64,000 nt of DNA, taken from positions 1 through 64,000 of the forward strand of contig CAVEAL010000010.1 of NCBI GenBank assembly GCA_963613665.1, written 5' to 3'. Source of the DNA: F23-B02 sp963613665 (GTDB lineage Bacteria > Bacillota > Clostridia > Oscillospirales > Oscillospiraceae). The position numbers were made by a program, and so were the translations under genes. This document shows positions 40,124 through 47,731 of the stretch, in pieces; positions within the stretch are counted from its first letter, which is position 1, and every line of letters begins with the position of its first letter. Below the pieces are notes generated by a model. The model made no database searches and was not told where the DNA came from. It saw only the letters and a program-made list of their open reading frames with translations.

Positions 40124-40960
40124 ATGTCTATTAAAACTTACAGACCTACCACTCCGGCCCGCAGACAGATGACCGTTTCCGGCTTTGACGGTGTCGATAA
40201 GCACGCAAAGCCCGAGAAGAGCCTGACTGAGGTCCTCAAGAAAAAGTCCGGCCGCAACAGCTACGGCCGCATCACCGTCCGCCATAAGGGCGGCGGCAAC
40301 CGTCAGAAGTACCGCGTTATCGACTTCAAGCGCAATAAGCTTGAGATGGAAGCCGAGGTCGTCCGCCTCGAGTACGACCCCAACCGCAGCGCATTCATTG
40401 CTCTGGTCAAGTATGAGGACGGCGAGCTTCGCTACATCCTCGCTCCCGTCGGCCTGAAGGCAGGCGACAAGGTCGTATCCAGCGCCGCTGCCGACATCAA
40501 GCCCGGCAATGCACTGCCCCTGGCAAACATCCCTGTCGGTACCGTTATCCACAACATCGAGCTCTACCCCGGCAAGGGCGCTCAGCTCGTTCGCTCCGCC
40601 GGCGTTTCCGCACAGCTCATGGCTAAGGAAAACGGCATGGCTACCGTTCGTCTCCCCTCCGGCGAGTACCGCAAGGTCCGCCTCGACTGCTTCGCGGTCA
40701 TCGGCCAGGTCGGCAACATCGACCATTCCAACATCTCCATCGGCAAGGCCGGCCGCAAGCGCCACATGGGCATCCGTCCTACCGTCCGCGGCTCCGTCAT
40801 GAACCCCTGTGACCACCCCCACGGCGGTGGTGAAGGCAAGTCCCCCGTCGGCCGTCCCGGCCCTGTAACTCCGTGGGGCAAGCCTGCACTCGGCTACAAG
40901 ACCCGCAAGACTAAGAACCGTACCGATAAGTTCATAGTCAAGCGCCGCAACGCTAAGTAA
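40124..40960 (+). CDS. rplB: 50S ribosomal protein L2
   Basis: A 278-residue, highly conserved protein needed for subunit joining and peptidyl transfer. GGGNRQKYRVIDFKRNK and the C-terminal NPCDHPHGGGEGKSPVGRPG loop, containing the conserved His, are visible. Standard length; GGGGAGG precedes it. Confidence 0.99.
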   Translation: MSIKTYRPTTPARRQMTVSGFDGVDKHAKPEKSLTEVLKKKSGRNSYGRITVRHKGGGNRQKYRVIDFKRNKLEMEAEVVRLEYDPNRSAFIALVKYEDGELRYILAPVGLKAGDKVVSSAAADIKPGNALPLANIPVGTVIHNIELYPGKGAQLVRSAGVSAQLMAKENGMATVRLPSGEYRKVRLDCFAVIGQVGNIDHSNISIGKAGRKRHMGIRPTVRGSVMNPCDHPHGGGEGKSPVGRPGPVTPWGKPALGYKTRKTKNRTDKFIVKRRNAK

Positions 40961-40976
40961 GGAGGGCAAAAGATAA

Positions 40977-41249
40977 ATGAGTAGAAGCGTTAAGAAAGGC
41001 CCCTTCGCAGCTCCCGAGCTTCTGAAGAGAGTCGATGAAATGAATAAGGCCGGCGAAAAGAAGGTCCTCAAGACCTGGAGCCGTGCCACTACCATTTTCC
41101 CGTCCTTCGTAGGACACACCATCGCAGTACACGACGGCCGCCGTCATGTTCCTGTATACGTCACCGAAGATATGGTCGGCCACAAGCTCGGCGAGTTTGC
41201 TCCCACCCGTACCTTCCGCGGCCATGCAGGCAGCAAGACCGGCAAGTAA
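40977..41249 (+). CDS. rpsS: 30S ribosomal protein S19
   Basis: A 90-residue 30S head protein (SRSVKKGPFAAPELLKRVDE; WSRATTIFPSFVGHTIAVHD). Standard length, AAGGAGG upstream, 12 bases before rplV. Confidence 0.98.
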   Translation: MSRSVKKGPFAAPELLKRVDEMNKAGEKKVLKTWSRATTIFPSFVGHTIAVHDGRRHVPVYVTEDMVGHKLGEFAPTRTFRGHAGSKTGK

Positions 41250-41261
41250 GGAGGAGAGAAC

Positions 41262-41609
41262 ATGGACGAAAAGAAAATGGCAAGAGCAGAAGTCAAGTAT
41301 GCTCGCATTTCTCCCCGCAAGGTCGGCATCATCTGCGATATGATCCGCAACAAGGACGTCGCTGTTGCAAAGGCACTCATGCAGCACACCCCCAAGGCCG
41401 GCTGCGAGTACATGATCAAGCTTCTTGACAGTGCCAAGGCAAACGCGGAGAACAATTTTGAAATGGATCCCGAGAAGCTCTATGTCGCGGTAGCATACGC
41501 GACCGGCGGCCCCATCCTCAAGCGCGGCATGCCCAGAGCTCAGGGCCGTATGTATCGCATCAACAAGCGCACCAGCCACATCACCATCTGCGTGGCTGAG
41601 AGAGACTAA
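41262..41609 (+). CDS. rplV: 50S ribosomal protein L22
   Basis: A 115-residue protein of the tunnel wall (YARISPRKVGIICDMIRNKD; GPILKRGMPRAQGRMYRINK). The first ATG (41262) has GGAGGAG 5 bases before it; a second ATG five codons on is also possible. Confidence 0.97.
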   Translation: MDEKKMARAEVKYARISPRKVGIICDMIRNKDVAVAKALMQHTPKAGCEYMIKLLDSAKANAENNFEMDPEKLYVAVAYATGGPILKRGMPRAQGRMYRINKRTSHITICVAERD

Positions 41610-41626
41610 GGAAGGAGGCAGAATAA

Positions 41627-42496
41627 ATGGGACAGAAAGTTAATCCGCATGGAATGCGCGTCGGCGTTATCAAGGACTGGGATTCCCGTTGGTACGCCCG
41701 TGCAGACAAAGTCGGCGATCTTATCGTTGAAGACTACAACATCCGCAACTACCTGAAGAAGACCCTCTATTCCGCCGGTGTTCCTACCATCGAGATCGAG
41801 CGCGATTCCAGCAAGGTACGCATCTATATCCACTGCTCCAGACCCGGTGTCGTCATCGGCAAGGGCGGCGCGGAGATCGAGCGCATCCGCCTGTCCGTCG
41901 AGAAGATGATAGGCAAGCCCGTAGCGATCTCCATCGTCGAGGTCCGCACCCCCGACACCAATGCTCAGCTCGTCGCCGAGAACATCGCACAGCAGATCGA
42001 GAAGCGTATTTCTCACCGCCGCGCAATGAAGAATGCAATGGGCCGCGCAATGCGCATGGGCGCAAAGGGCATCAAGGTCATGTGCTCCGGCCGTCTCGGC
42101 GGACGCGAGATCGCTGGCGTTGAGCAGTACCACGACGGTACCATTCCTCTTCAGACGATCCGTGCCGACATCGAGTACGGCTTTGCAGAGGCAGCCACCA
42201 CTTATGGCCGCATCGGCGTCAAAGTCTGGATCTACAAGGGCGAGGTCCTCTCCCAGACCCTGCGTACGACTCCCCGTGTGATGGATATGAATAAGCCCCA
42301 GGGCGAGCGCCGCCGCCGCGACGACCGCCGCGGTGACCGCCGCAACGGCGACCGCCGTCAGGGCGGATACAACCGTGACCGTCAGCAGGGCGGTGACCGC
42401 CGTCAGGGCGGCTACGGCCAGCGTCCGGCAGGACAGGGCGGCTACAACCGCGGTCCCCGTCCGGCAGCTCCCGCAAAGGAAGGAGGCAACAACTGA
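41627..42496 (+). CDS. rpsC: 30S ribosomal protein S3 with Arg/Gly-rich tail
   Basis: A 289-residue protein of the 30S head and mRNA entry channel. The core (GQKVNPHGMRVGVIKDWDSR, KH domain with VVIGKGGAEIERIR) ends near residue 220. About 68 extra residues follow, rich in Arg, Gly, Asp and Gln, with repeats such as RQGGYNRDRQQGGDRRQGGY. Similar but shorter tails exist in other Clostridia. The TGA shares a base with the rplP start. Confidence 0.97.
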   Translation: MGQKVNPHGMRVGVIKDWDSRWYARADKVGDLIVEDYNIRNYLKKTLYSAGVPTIEIERDSSKVRIYIHCSRPGVVIGKGGAEIERIRLSVEKMIGKPVAISIVEVRTPDTNAQLVAENIAQQIEKRISHRRAMKNAMGRAMRMGAKGIKVMCSGRLGGREIAGVEQYHDGTIPLQTIRADIEYGFAEAATTYGRIGVKVWIYKGEVLSQTLRTTPRVMDMNKPQGERRRRDDRRGDRRNGDRRQGGYNRDRQQGGDRRQGGYGQRPAGQGGYNRGPRPAAPAKEGGNN

Positions 42497-42927
42497 TGTT
42501 AATGCCTAAGAGAGTAAAGTACCGCAGAGTGCATCGCGGCCGCATGAAGGGCAAAGCAATGCGCGGTAACTTCGTAGCATACGGCGATTTCGGCCTTCAG
42601 GCCACCGAGCCGTGCTGGATCACCAGCAACCAGATAGAGGCAGCCCGTATAGCCATGACCCGCTACACCAAGCGCGGCGGCCAGGTCTGGATCAAGATAT
42701 TCCCCGACAAGCCCGTTACCGCGAAGCCGGCCGAGACCCGCATGGGTTCCGGTAAAGGCTCCCCCGAGTACTGGGTCGCAGTCGTTAAGCCCGGCAGAGT
42801 GCTGTTTGAGATCGCAGGCGTTCCCGAGGAGACCGCACGCGAGGCTCTGCGCCTTGCCAGCCACAAGCTGCCCTGCAAGACCAAGATAATTGCCAAGGGC
42901 GCTGAGTCTGAGAACGGTGGTGAATAA
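42496..42927 (+). CDS. rplP: 50S ribosomal protein L16
   Basis: A 143-residue protein at the tRNA A-site elbow (RVKYRRVHRGRMKGKAMRGN; MGSGKGSPEYWVAVVKPGR). The start overlaps the rpsC stop. Standard length. Confidence 0.98.
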   Translation: MLMPKRVKYRRVHRGRMKGKAMRGNFVAYGDFGLQATEPCWITSNQIEAARIAMTRYTKRGGQVWIKIFPDKPVTAKPAETRMGSGKGSPEYWVAVVKPGRVLFEIAGVPEETAREALRLASHKLPCKTKIIAKGAESENGGE

Positions 42928-42928
42928 G

Positions 42929-43123
42929 ATGAAGGCAAATGAAATTCGTTCCATGTCCGCAGCAGATCTCGAGAAAAAGCTCGTAGAACTCAAGAAGGAC
43001 CTTTTCATGCTCAGAATGCAGCATGCCACCAATCATCTCGATAACCCCGTAAAGATTTCCGCTGTACGGCGTGACATTGCACGAGTCAAGACCGTTATCC
43101 GCGAGAAAGAACTCGAGCAGTGA
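42929..43123 (+). CDS. rpmC: 50S ribosomal protein L29
   Basis: A 64-residue two-helix protein near the tunnel exit (MKANEIRSMSAADLEKKLVE; VRRDIARVKTVIREKEL). The ATG is one base after the rplP stop and gives the normal N-terminus; a longer in-frame start lies within rplP. Confidence 0.97.
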   Translation: MKANEIRSMSAADLEKKLVELKKDLFMLRMQHATNHLDNPVKISAVRRDIARVKTVIREKELEQ

Positions 43124-43137
43124 GGAGGTAAGTCAGA

Positions 43138-43398
43138 ATGAATAATAGAACAACTTCCCGTAAAACTCGCGTTGGCAAGGTAGTATCCGATAAGATGGAT
43201 AAGACCGTCGTTGTCATCGTGGAGGACCGCGTCGCACATAAGACCTATAAGAAGATCATCGGCAGAACCTACCGTCTGAAGGCGCATGACGAGAACAACG
43301 AGTGCGGCATCGGCGATATCGTTCGCGTGATGGAGACCCGCCCTCTGTCCAAGGACAAGAGATGGCGCGTCGTGGAAATCGTAGAAAAGGCTAAGTAA
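43138..43398 (+). CDS. rpsQ: 30S ribosomal protein S17
   Basis: An 86-residue OB-fold primary 16S rRNA binder (RKTRVGKVVSDKMDKTVVVI; DIVRVMETRPLSKDKRWRVV). GAGGAGG upstream. Standard length. Confidence 0.98.
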   Translation: MNNRTTSRKTRVGKVVSDKMDKTVVVIVEDRVAHKTYKKIIGRTYRLKAHDENNECGIGDIVRVMETRPLSKDKRWRVVEIVEKAK

Positions 43399-43410
43399 GG
43401 AGGCAGCATA

Positions 43411-43782
43411 ATGATACAGCAGGAAAGTTATCTGAAGGTTGCCGACAATACCGGCGCCAAGGAAATCAAGTGCATCCGCGTTCTCGGCGGCTCCAAGCGC
43501 AGATACGCAAGCATCGGCGATGTGATCGTTGCTTCCGTCCGCAAGGCCGCTCCCGGCGGCTCCGTCAAGAAGGGCGACGTCGTCAAGGCAGTCGTCGTGC
43601 GCACGGCAAAGTCCGTTCGCCGCGCAGATGGCACTTACGTTCGCTTTGACGAGAACGCAGCGGTCCTTATCAACGGAACCGATAAGAACCCCCGCGGCAC
43701 TCGTATCTTTGGACCCGTCGCTCGTGAGCTGCGTGATAAGGATTACATGAAGATCCTGTCCCTGGCTCCCGAAGTGATTTAA
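43411..43782 (+). CDS. rplN: 50S ribosomal protein L14
   Basis: A 123-residue intersubunit-bridge protein and RsfS docking site (MIQQESYLKVADNTGAKEIK; FGPVARELRDKDYMKILSLA). GGAGG upstream; standard length. Confidence 0.98.
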   Translation: MIQQESYLKVADNTGAKEIKCIRVLGGSKRRYASIGDVIVASVRKAAPGGSVKKGDVVKAVVVRTAKSVRRADGTYVRFDENAAVLINGTDKNPRGTRIFGPVARELRDKDYMKILSLAPEVI

Positions 43783-43796
43783 GGAGGGCACAGAGA

Positions 43797-44102
43797 ATGA
43801 AAATCAAAACTGGCGATAAAGTCATAGTTCTGTCCGGCAAGGACAAGGGCAAGACCGGCAAGGTCATTTCCGCAGACCCCAAAAACGGCAAGGTTACCGT
43901 TGAGGGTGTCAGCGTAGCCACCAAGCATCAGAAGGCAAAGAAGCAGGGCCAGGACGGCGGCATCATCAAGATGGAGACTCCCGTCTATGTCAGCAAGGTC
44001 CAGCTCGTCTGCCCCAAGTGCAATAAGGGCGTTCGCGTCGGCTACAAGTACGTTGCAGACAAGAAGCTGCGCGTATGCCGCAAGTGCGGCGCAGAAATCT
44101 GA
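43797..44102 (+). CDS. rplX: 50S ribosomal protein L24
   Basis: A 101-residue KOW-domain assembly initiator (KIKTGDKVIVLSGKDKGKTG). The C-terminal half contains CPKCNKG and CRKCG Cys pairs, as in zinc-binding L24 forms. Confidence 0.98.
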   Translation: MKIKTGDKVIVLSGKDKGKTGKVISADPKNGKVTVEGVSVATKHQKAKKQGQDGGIIKMETPVYVSKVQLVCPKCNKGVRVGYKYVADKKLRVCRKCGAEI

Positions 44103-44120
44103 GAAAGGAGATAACTTACT

Positions 44121-44660
44121 ATGACAAGAATGAAGAAAAAGTATGTTGAGGAAGTTGCTCCTGCTCTGATGGAGAAGTTCCAGTACAAGTCCGTTATGCA
44201 GATCCCCAAGATCGACAAGATCGTCGTATCCGTCGGCTGCGGCGACTGCAAGGACAACGCCAAGGCACTTGACAACGTTATCAAAGAGATCTCCGCGATC
44301 ACCGGTCAGCACGCCGTTGCTACCGTGGCACGCAAGTCCGTCGCCAACTTCAAGCTCCGTGAGGGCATGCATGTCGGCGTTAAGGTCACCCTGCGTCAGG
44401 ATCGTATGTGGGAGTTCCTCGACAGACTCCTCAACGTCGCACTTCCCCGTGTACGTGACTTCCGCGGTATCTCCGCAGACGCGTTCGACGGCCGCGGCAA
44501 CTACAGCATGGGCCTGAAGGAGCAGATCATCTTCCCCGAGATCGACTACGATAAGATCGAGAAGCTGCGCGGCATGAACATTGCGATCACCACTACCGCT
44601 CAGACCGATGAAGAAGCACGCGAGCTGCTCAGACTCATGGGCGCTCCGTTTGCGAACTAA
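44121..44660 (+). CDS. rplE: 50S ribosomal protein L5
   Basis: A 179-residue 5S rRNA-binding protein (PKIDKIVVSVGCGDCKDNAK; LPRVRDFRGISADAFDGRGN; GMNIAITTTAQTDEEARELL). AAAGGAG precedes it; AAGGAGG after its stop serves rpsN. Confidence 0.98.
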   Translation: MTRMKKKYVEEVAPALMEKFQYKSVMQIPKIDKIVVSVGCGDCKDNAKALDNVIKEISAITGQHAVATVARKSVANFKLREGMHVGVKVTLRQDRMWEFLDRLLNVALPRVRDFRGISADAFDGRGNYSMGLKEQIIFPEIDYDKIEKLRGMNIAITTTAQTDEEARELLRLMGAPFAN

Positions 44661-44673
44661 GGAGGAACTGACA

Positions 44674-44859
44674 ATGGCAAAGAAATCTATGATTCTCAAG
44701 CAGCAGGCTCCTGCTAAGTTCTCTACCCGTAAGTACAATCGCTGCAAGATCTGCGGCCGTCCTCACGCTTATCTGCGCGACTACGGCATCTGCCGTATCT
44801 GCTTCCGCGAGCTGGCTTACAAGGGTCAGATCCCCGGCGTCCGCAAGGCATCCTGGTAA
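44674..44859 (+). CDS. rpsN: 30S ribosomal protein S14, zinc (type Z) form
   Basis: A 61-residue S14 with the zinc ribbon CKICGRPHAYLRDYGICRIC, the form used in Firmicutes when zinc is plentiful. ATG at 44674 follows AAGGAGG. A 350-base gap follows before rpsH, which is unusual because these genes are normally adjacent. Confidence 0.98.
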   Translation: MAKKSMILKQQAPAKFSTRKYNRCKICGRPHAYLRDYGICRICFRELAYKGQIPGVRKASW

Positions 44860-44904
44860 TCGGACGCTCCGGAGAAAAAAGCATCCTGTTTTGCTCAGAA
44901 AAGC

Positions 44905-44933
44905 TTGCAATATCAAGCGGCTTGCGGTAAAAT
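44905..44933 (+). promoter_or_regulatory. Candidate internal promoter between rpsN and rpsH
   Basis: TTGCAA (44905-44910), 17-base spacer, TAAAAT (44928-44933). It would give a second transcript for rpsH through rplQ, with a leader of about 270 bases. Confidence 0.55.
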
Positions 44934-44944
44934 AGTATGATGCC

Positions 44945-45209
44945 AATTTTGCGGAAAACGAAGTTGAGATACACCGAAAAAACCCGGTGTATCTCTTCGG
45001 CGGTTTTTCAATATTGCTTCAAAAGTCCCTTTTGAAGCGCTTTACCCCAGCAGTTTGCGGTCGAGACCTCCGGCGCCCGATCAGCGCCTGACCGTCGATC
45101 TCAAACTTGGCCTGACGAAAGGCCGCAGCTAATCATGTATTAGTGCGGAACCTCGCAGGCATGACCGAGGGCGAAAGCTCCGGTAACTTCTAAAAAAGGA
45201 GAAAAGATT
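44945..45209 (+). ncRNA. Structured leader between rpsN and rpsH
   Basis: Three clear hairpins: GAGATACACCG/CGGTGTATCTC (44966-44995), GCTTCAAAAG/CTTTTGAAGC (45016-45038), and CCGCA-CTAAT/ATTAG-TGCGG (45123-45148). The first is followed only by TTCGGCGGTTTTT, a possible weak terminator. The stretch GGTAAAGC plus a TTTTGAAG hairpin, read on the minus strand, recalls a motif in the element at 29366-29556. No protein frame is supported. It may be a regulatory leader for rpsH or an inserted repeat. Confidence 0.5.
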
Positions 45210-45608
45210 ATGCAGATCACAGACCCCATTGCAGATATGCTGACCCGCATCCGCAACGCCGGTGTAGCGAAGCATGAAACCGTCGATGTCCCCGCATCGA
45301 AGATGAAGAAAGCAATTGCGGAGATCCTTCTTGAGGAAGGCTACATCAAGAGCTTCCAGATCATCGACGACGGCACTCAGGGCATCATCCGCATCACCCT
45401 CAAGTATCTCCCCGGCAAGGAGAAGGCCATCCAGGGTCTTCGCCGTGTCTCCAAGCCCGGTCTGCGCGTTTACGCAGGAGCAGACGAGCTGCCCAAGGTC
45501 CTCAAGGGCCTCGGTATCGCAATAGTATCCACTTCCAAGGGCGTCATGACCGACAAGGCTGCTCGCGCGGCTCACATCGGCGGCGAAGTCCTGGCATTTG
45601 TATGGTAA
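45210..45608 (+). CDS. rpsH: 30S ribosomal protein S8
   Basis: A 132-residue primary 16S rRNA binder; in E. coli it represses the spc operon. DPIADMLTRIRNAGVAKHET and the C-terminal STSKGVMTDKAARAAHIGGE are characteristic. AAAGGAG precedes the ATG. It lies after the unusual 350-base spacer. Confidence 0.98.
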   Translation: MQITDPIADMLTRIRNAGVAKHETVDVPASKMKKAIAEILLEEGYIKSFQIIDDGTQGIIRITLKYLPGKEKAIQGLRRVSKPGLRVYAGADELPKVLKGLGIAIVSTSKGVMTDKAARAAHIGGEVLAFVW

Positions 45609-45623
45609 GGAGGAAAGCTAACT

Positions 45624-46163
45624 ATGTCAAGAATTGGTAGAGCACCCATTACCATTCCCGCAGGAGTGGAAGTCAAGGTCGACGGTCAGCACGTTTCCGT
45701 CAAGGGCCCCAAGGGCGCACTTGAAATGACCGCAGCACCCACTATGAAGGTCGAAGTCGAAGCAGGCGTCGTCCACGTGACCCGCCCCAACGACGAAAAG
45801 ATGAACAGATCCCTCCACGGTCTGACCCGTACCCTCGTCAACAACATGGTCGTCGGCGTGTCCGAAGGCTTCTCGAAGACTCTCGAGGTCAACGGTGTCG
45901 GCTACCGTGCAGCAAAAGAGGGCAAGAACCTGGTTCTGAACATCGGCTACTCGCATCAGGTCATCGTACCCGAGACCGAGGACATTCAGATCGAGGTTCC
46001 CAACCCCAACCAGATCGTCATCAAGGGTATCGACAAGCAGAAGGTCGGCCAGTTTGCAGCAGAAGTTCGTGGCAAGCGTCCTCCCGAGCCGTACAAGGGC
46101 AAGGGCATCAAGTATGACTACGAAGTTATCCGCCGCAAAGAAGGCAAGACCGGCGCTAAGTAA
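45624..46163 (+). CDS. rplF: 50S ribosomal protein L6
   Basis: A 179-residue protein at the base of the stalk (SRIGRAPITIPAGVEVKVDG; ELRGKRPPEPYKGKGIKY type C-terminus, here EVRGKRPPEPYKGKGIKYDY). Standard length with AAGGAGG upstream. Confidence 0.98.
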   Translation: MSRIGRAPITIPAGVEVKVDGQHVSVKGPKGALEMTAAPTMKVEVEAGVVHVTRPNDEKMNRSLHGLTRTLVNNMVVGVSEGFSKTLEVNGVGYRAAKEGKNLVLNIGYSHQVIVPETEDIQIEVPNPNQIVIKGIDKQKVGQFAAEVRGKRPPEPYKGKGIKYDYEVIRRKEGKTGAK

Positions 46164-46179
46164 TAGGAGGTGTGCCTGA

Positions 46180-46539
46180 ATGATTAAAAGACCTGATACA
46201 AGAGCGCAGCGCATCAAGCGCCACGCAAGAGTACGCGGCAAGATCTCCGGCACCGCCGAAAGACCCCGCCTGAGCGTATTCCGCAGCGAAAACAACATCT
46301 ATGCCCAGATCATCGACGATGTGGCAGGCAACACCCTCGTGTCCGCCTCCACCGTTGAAAAGGGCTTTGAAGGCAACGGCGGCAACGTCGAGGCCGCAAA
46401 GAAGATCGGCGCTACCGTCGCCGAGCGTGCACTGGCAAAGGGAATCGAGAACGTCGTGTTCGACCGCGGCGGCTACATTTTCCACGGCCGTGTAGCAGCA
46501 CTTGCAGAGGGCGCCCGTGAGGGCGGCCTGAAGTTCTAA
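46180..46539 (+). CDS. rplR: 50S ribosomal protein L18
   Basis: A 119-residue 5S rRNA-binding protein (RIKRHARVRGKISGTAERPR; FDRGGYIFHGRVAALAEGAR). Standard length. Confidence 0.98.
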   Translation: MIKRPDTRAQRIKRHARVRGKISGTAERPRLSVFRSENNIYAQIIDDVAGNTLVSASTVEKGFEGNGGNVEAAKKIGATVAERALAKGIENVVFDRGGYIFHGRVAALAEGAREGGLKF

Positions 46540-46558
46540 GGGGAGGAGGAAAACTATT

Positions 46559-47083
46559 ATGGCATACAATAATGACAGAAGAGATCGCCGCAGAGACGAG
46601 GAAGCATCCGAGTTTGTTGAAAAGGTAGTTTCCCTCAACCGCGTCAGCAAGACCGTCAAGGGCGGCCGTGTTATGAAGTTCTCCGCACTTTGCGTCGTAG
46701 GCGACGGCAAGGGCCGCGTGGGCTACGGCCTGGGCAAGGCGAACGAAGTTTCCGAAGCGATCCGCAAGGGCCTTGAGGATGCAAAGAAGAATATCGTCAC
46801 CGTAACGCTCCAGGGCACGACCATTCCTCACGAGATCATCGGTTCCTTCGGTGCAGGCCGCGTCCTGCTCAAGCCCGCAGCACCCGGTACCGGCGTTATC
46901 GCCGGCGGCGCTGTCCGTGCAGTCGTTGAGGCTGCCGGCATCAAGGATATCCGTACAAAGTGCCTGCGCACCAACAATCCCGCAAACGTCGTTGCAGCAA
47001 CCATGCAGGGTCTGACCTCTCTGCGCGATGCTGCCCAGGTGGCTGCCGTCCGCGGCAAGACTCCTGAAGAAGTTCAGGCTTAA
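46559..47083 (+). CDS. rpsE: 30S ribosomal protein S5
   Basis: A 174-residue accuracy-related protein (FVEKVVSLNRVSKTVKGGRV; GDGKGRVGYGLGKANEVSEA). It starts with a short basic stretch (NNDRRDRRRDEE). Standard length. Confidence 0.98.
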   Translation: MAYNNDRRDRRRDEEASEFVEKVVSLNRVSKTVKGGRVMKFSALCVVGDGKGRVGYGLGKANEVSEAIRKGLEDAKKNIVTVTLQGTTIPHEIIGSFGAGRVLLKPAAPGTGVIAGGAVRAVVEAAGIKDIRTKCLRTNNPANVVAATMQGLTSLRDAAQVAAVRGKTPEEVQA

Positions 47084-47095
47084 GGAGGACGCAAA

Positions 47096-47275
47096 ATGGC
47101 TAATCTTAGAATTAAGCTCGTCAAGAGCCTGAACGGCCGCCTCGATAAGCACGTTGCGACCGCAAACTCCCTCGGACTGCACAAGATCGGCAACGAGACC
47201 GTTCAGCCCGACAACCCCCAGACCAGGGGCAAGATCGCCAAGATCGGCTATCTCCTCCAGGTAACTGAAGAATAA
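47096..47275 (+). CDS. rpmD: 50S ribosomal protein L30
   Basis: A 59-residue protein beginning MANLRIKLVKSLNGRLDKHV and ending GKIAKIGYLLQVTEE. AAGGAGG precedes the ATG. Normal length for the bacterial form. Confidence 0.97.
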   Translation: MANLRIKLVKSLNGRLDKHVATANSLGLHKIGNETVQPDNPQTRGKIAKIGYLLQVTEE

Positions 47276-47290
47276 GGAGGAAAAGGCATA

Positions 47291-47731
47291 ATGTATATTC
47301 ATGAACTTTCTCCCGTAGCCGGCTCCACCCATGTTGACAAGCGCAAGGGCAGAGGCCACGCTACCGGCAACGGCAAGACCGCAGGCCGCGGCCACAAGGG
47401 CCAGAAGGCACGCTCCGGCGGCGGTGTCCGTATCGGCTTCGAAGGCGGCCAGATGCCTCTGGCACGCCGCATCCCGAAGAGAGGCTTCAACAATATCTTT
47501 GCAAAGCCCCTCGAAGCGATCAACGTTTCCGAACTCGACAGATTCGAGGACGGCGCAGTCGTCGATGCAAAGGCTCTTCTTGACGCAGGCGTGCTCTCCA
47601 AGTGCCGCTACGGCGTTAAGATCCTCGGCAACGGCGAGATAAGCAAGAAACTTACCGTTAAGGCTTCCGCTTTTTCTGAAACCGCAAAAGAGAAAATTGA
47701 GGCGGCAGGCGGAAAGGCCGAGGTGATCTAA
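47291..47731 (+). CDS. rplO: 50S ribosomal protein L15
   Basis: A 146-residue late assembly protein with the Gly/Arg-rich N-terminal loop (HVDKRKGRGHATGNGKTAGR; GFEGGQMPLARRIPKRGFNN). The TAA directly adjoins the secY GTG. Confidence 0.98.
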   Translation: MYIHELSPVAGSTHVDKRKGRGHATGNGKTAGRGHKGQKARSGGGVRIGFEGGQMPLARRIPKRGFNNIFAKPLEAINVSELDRFEDGAVVDAKALLDAGVLSKCRYGVKILGNGEISKKLTVKASAFSETAKEKIEAAGGKAEVI

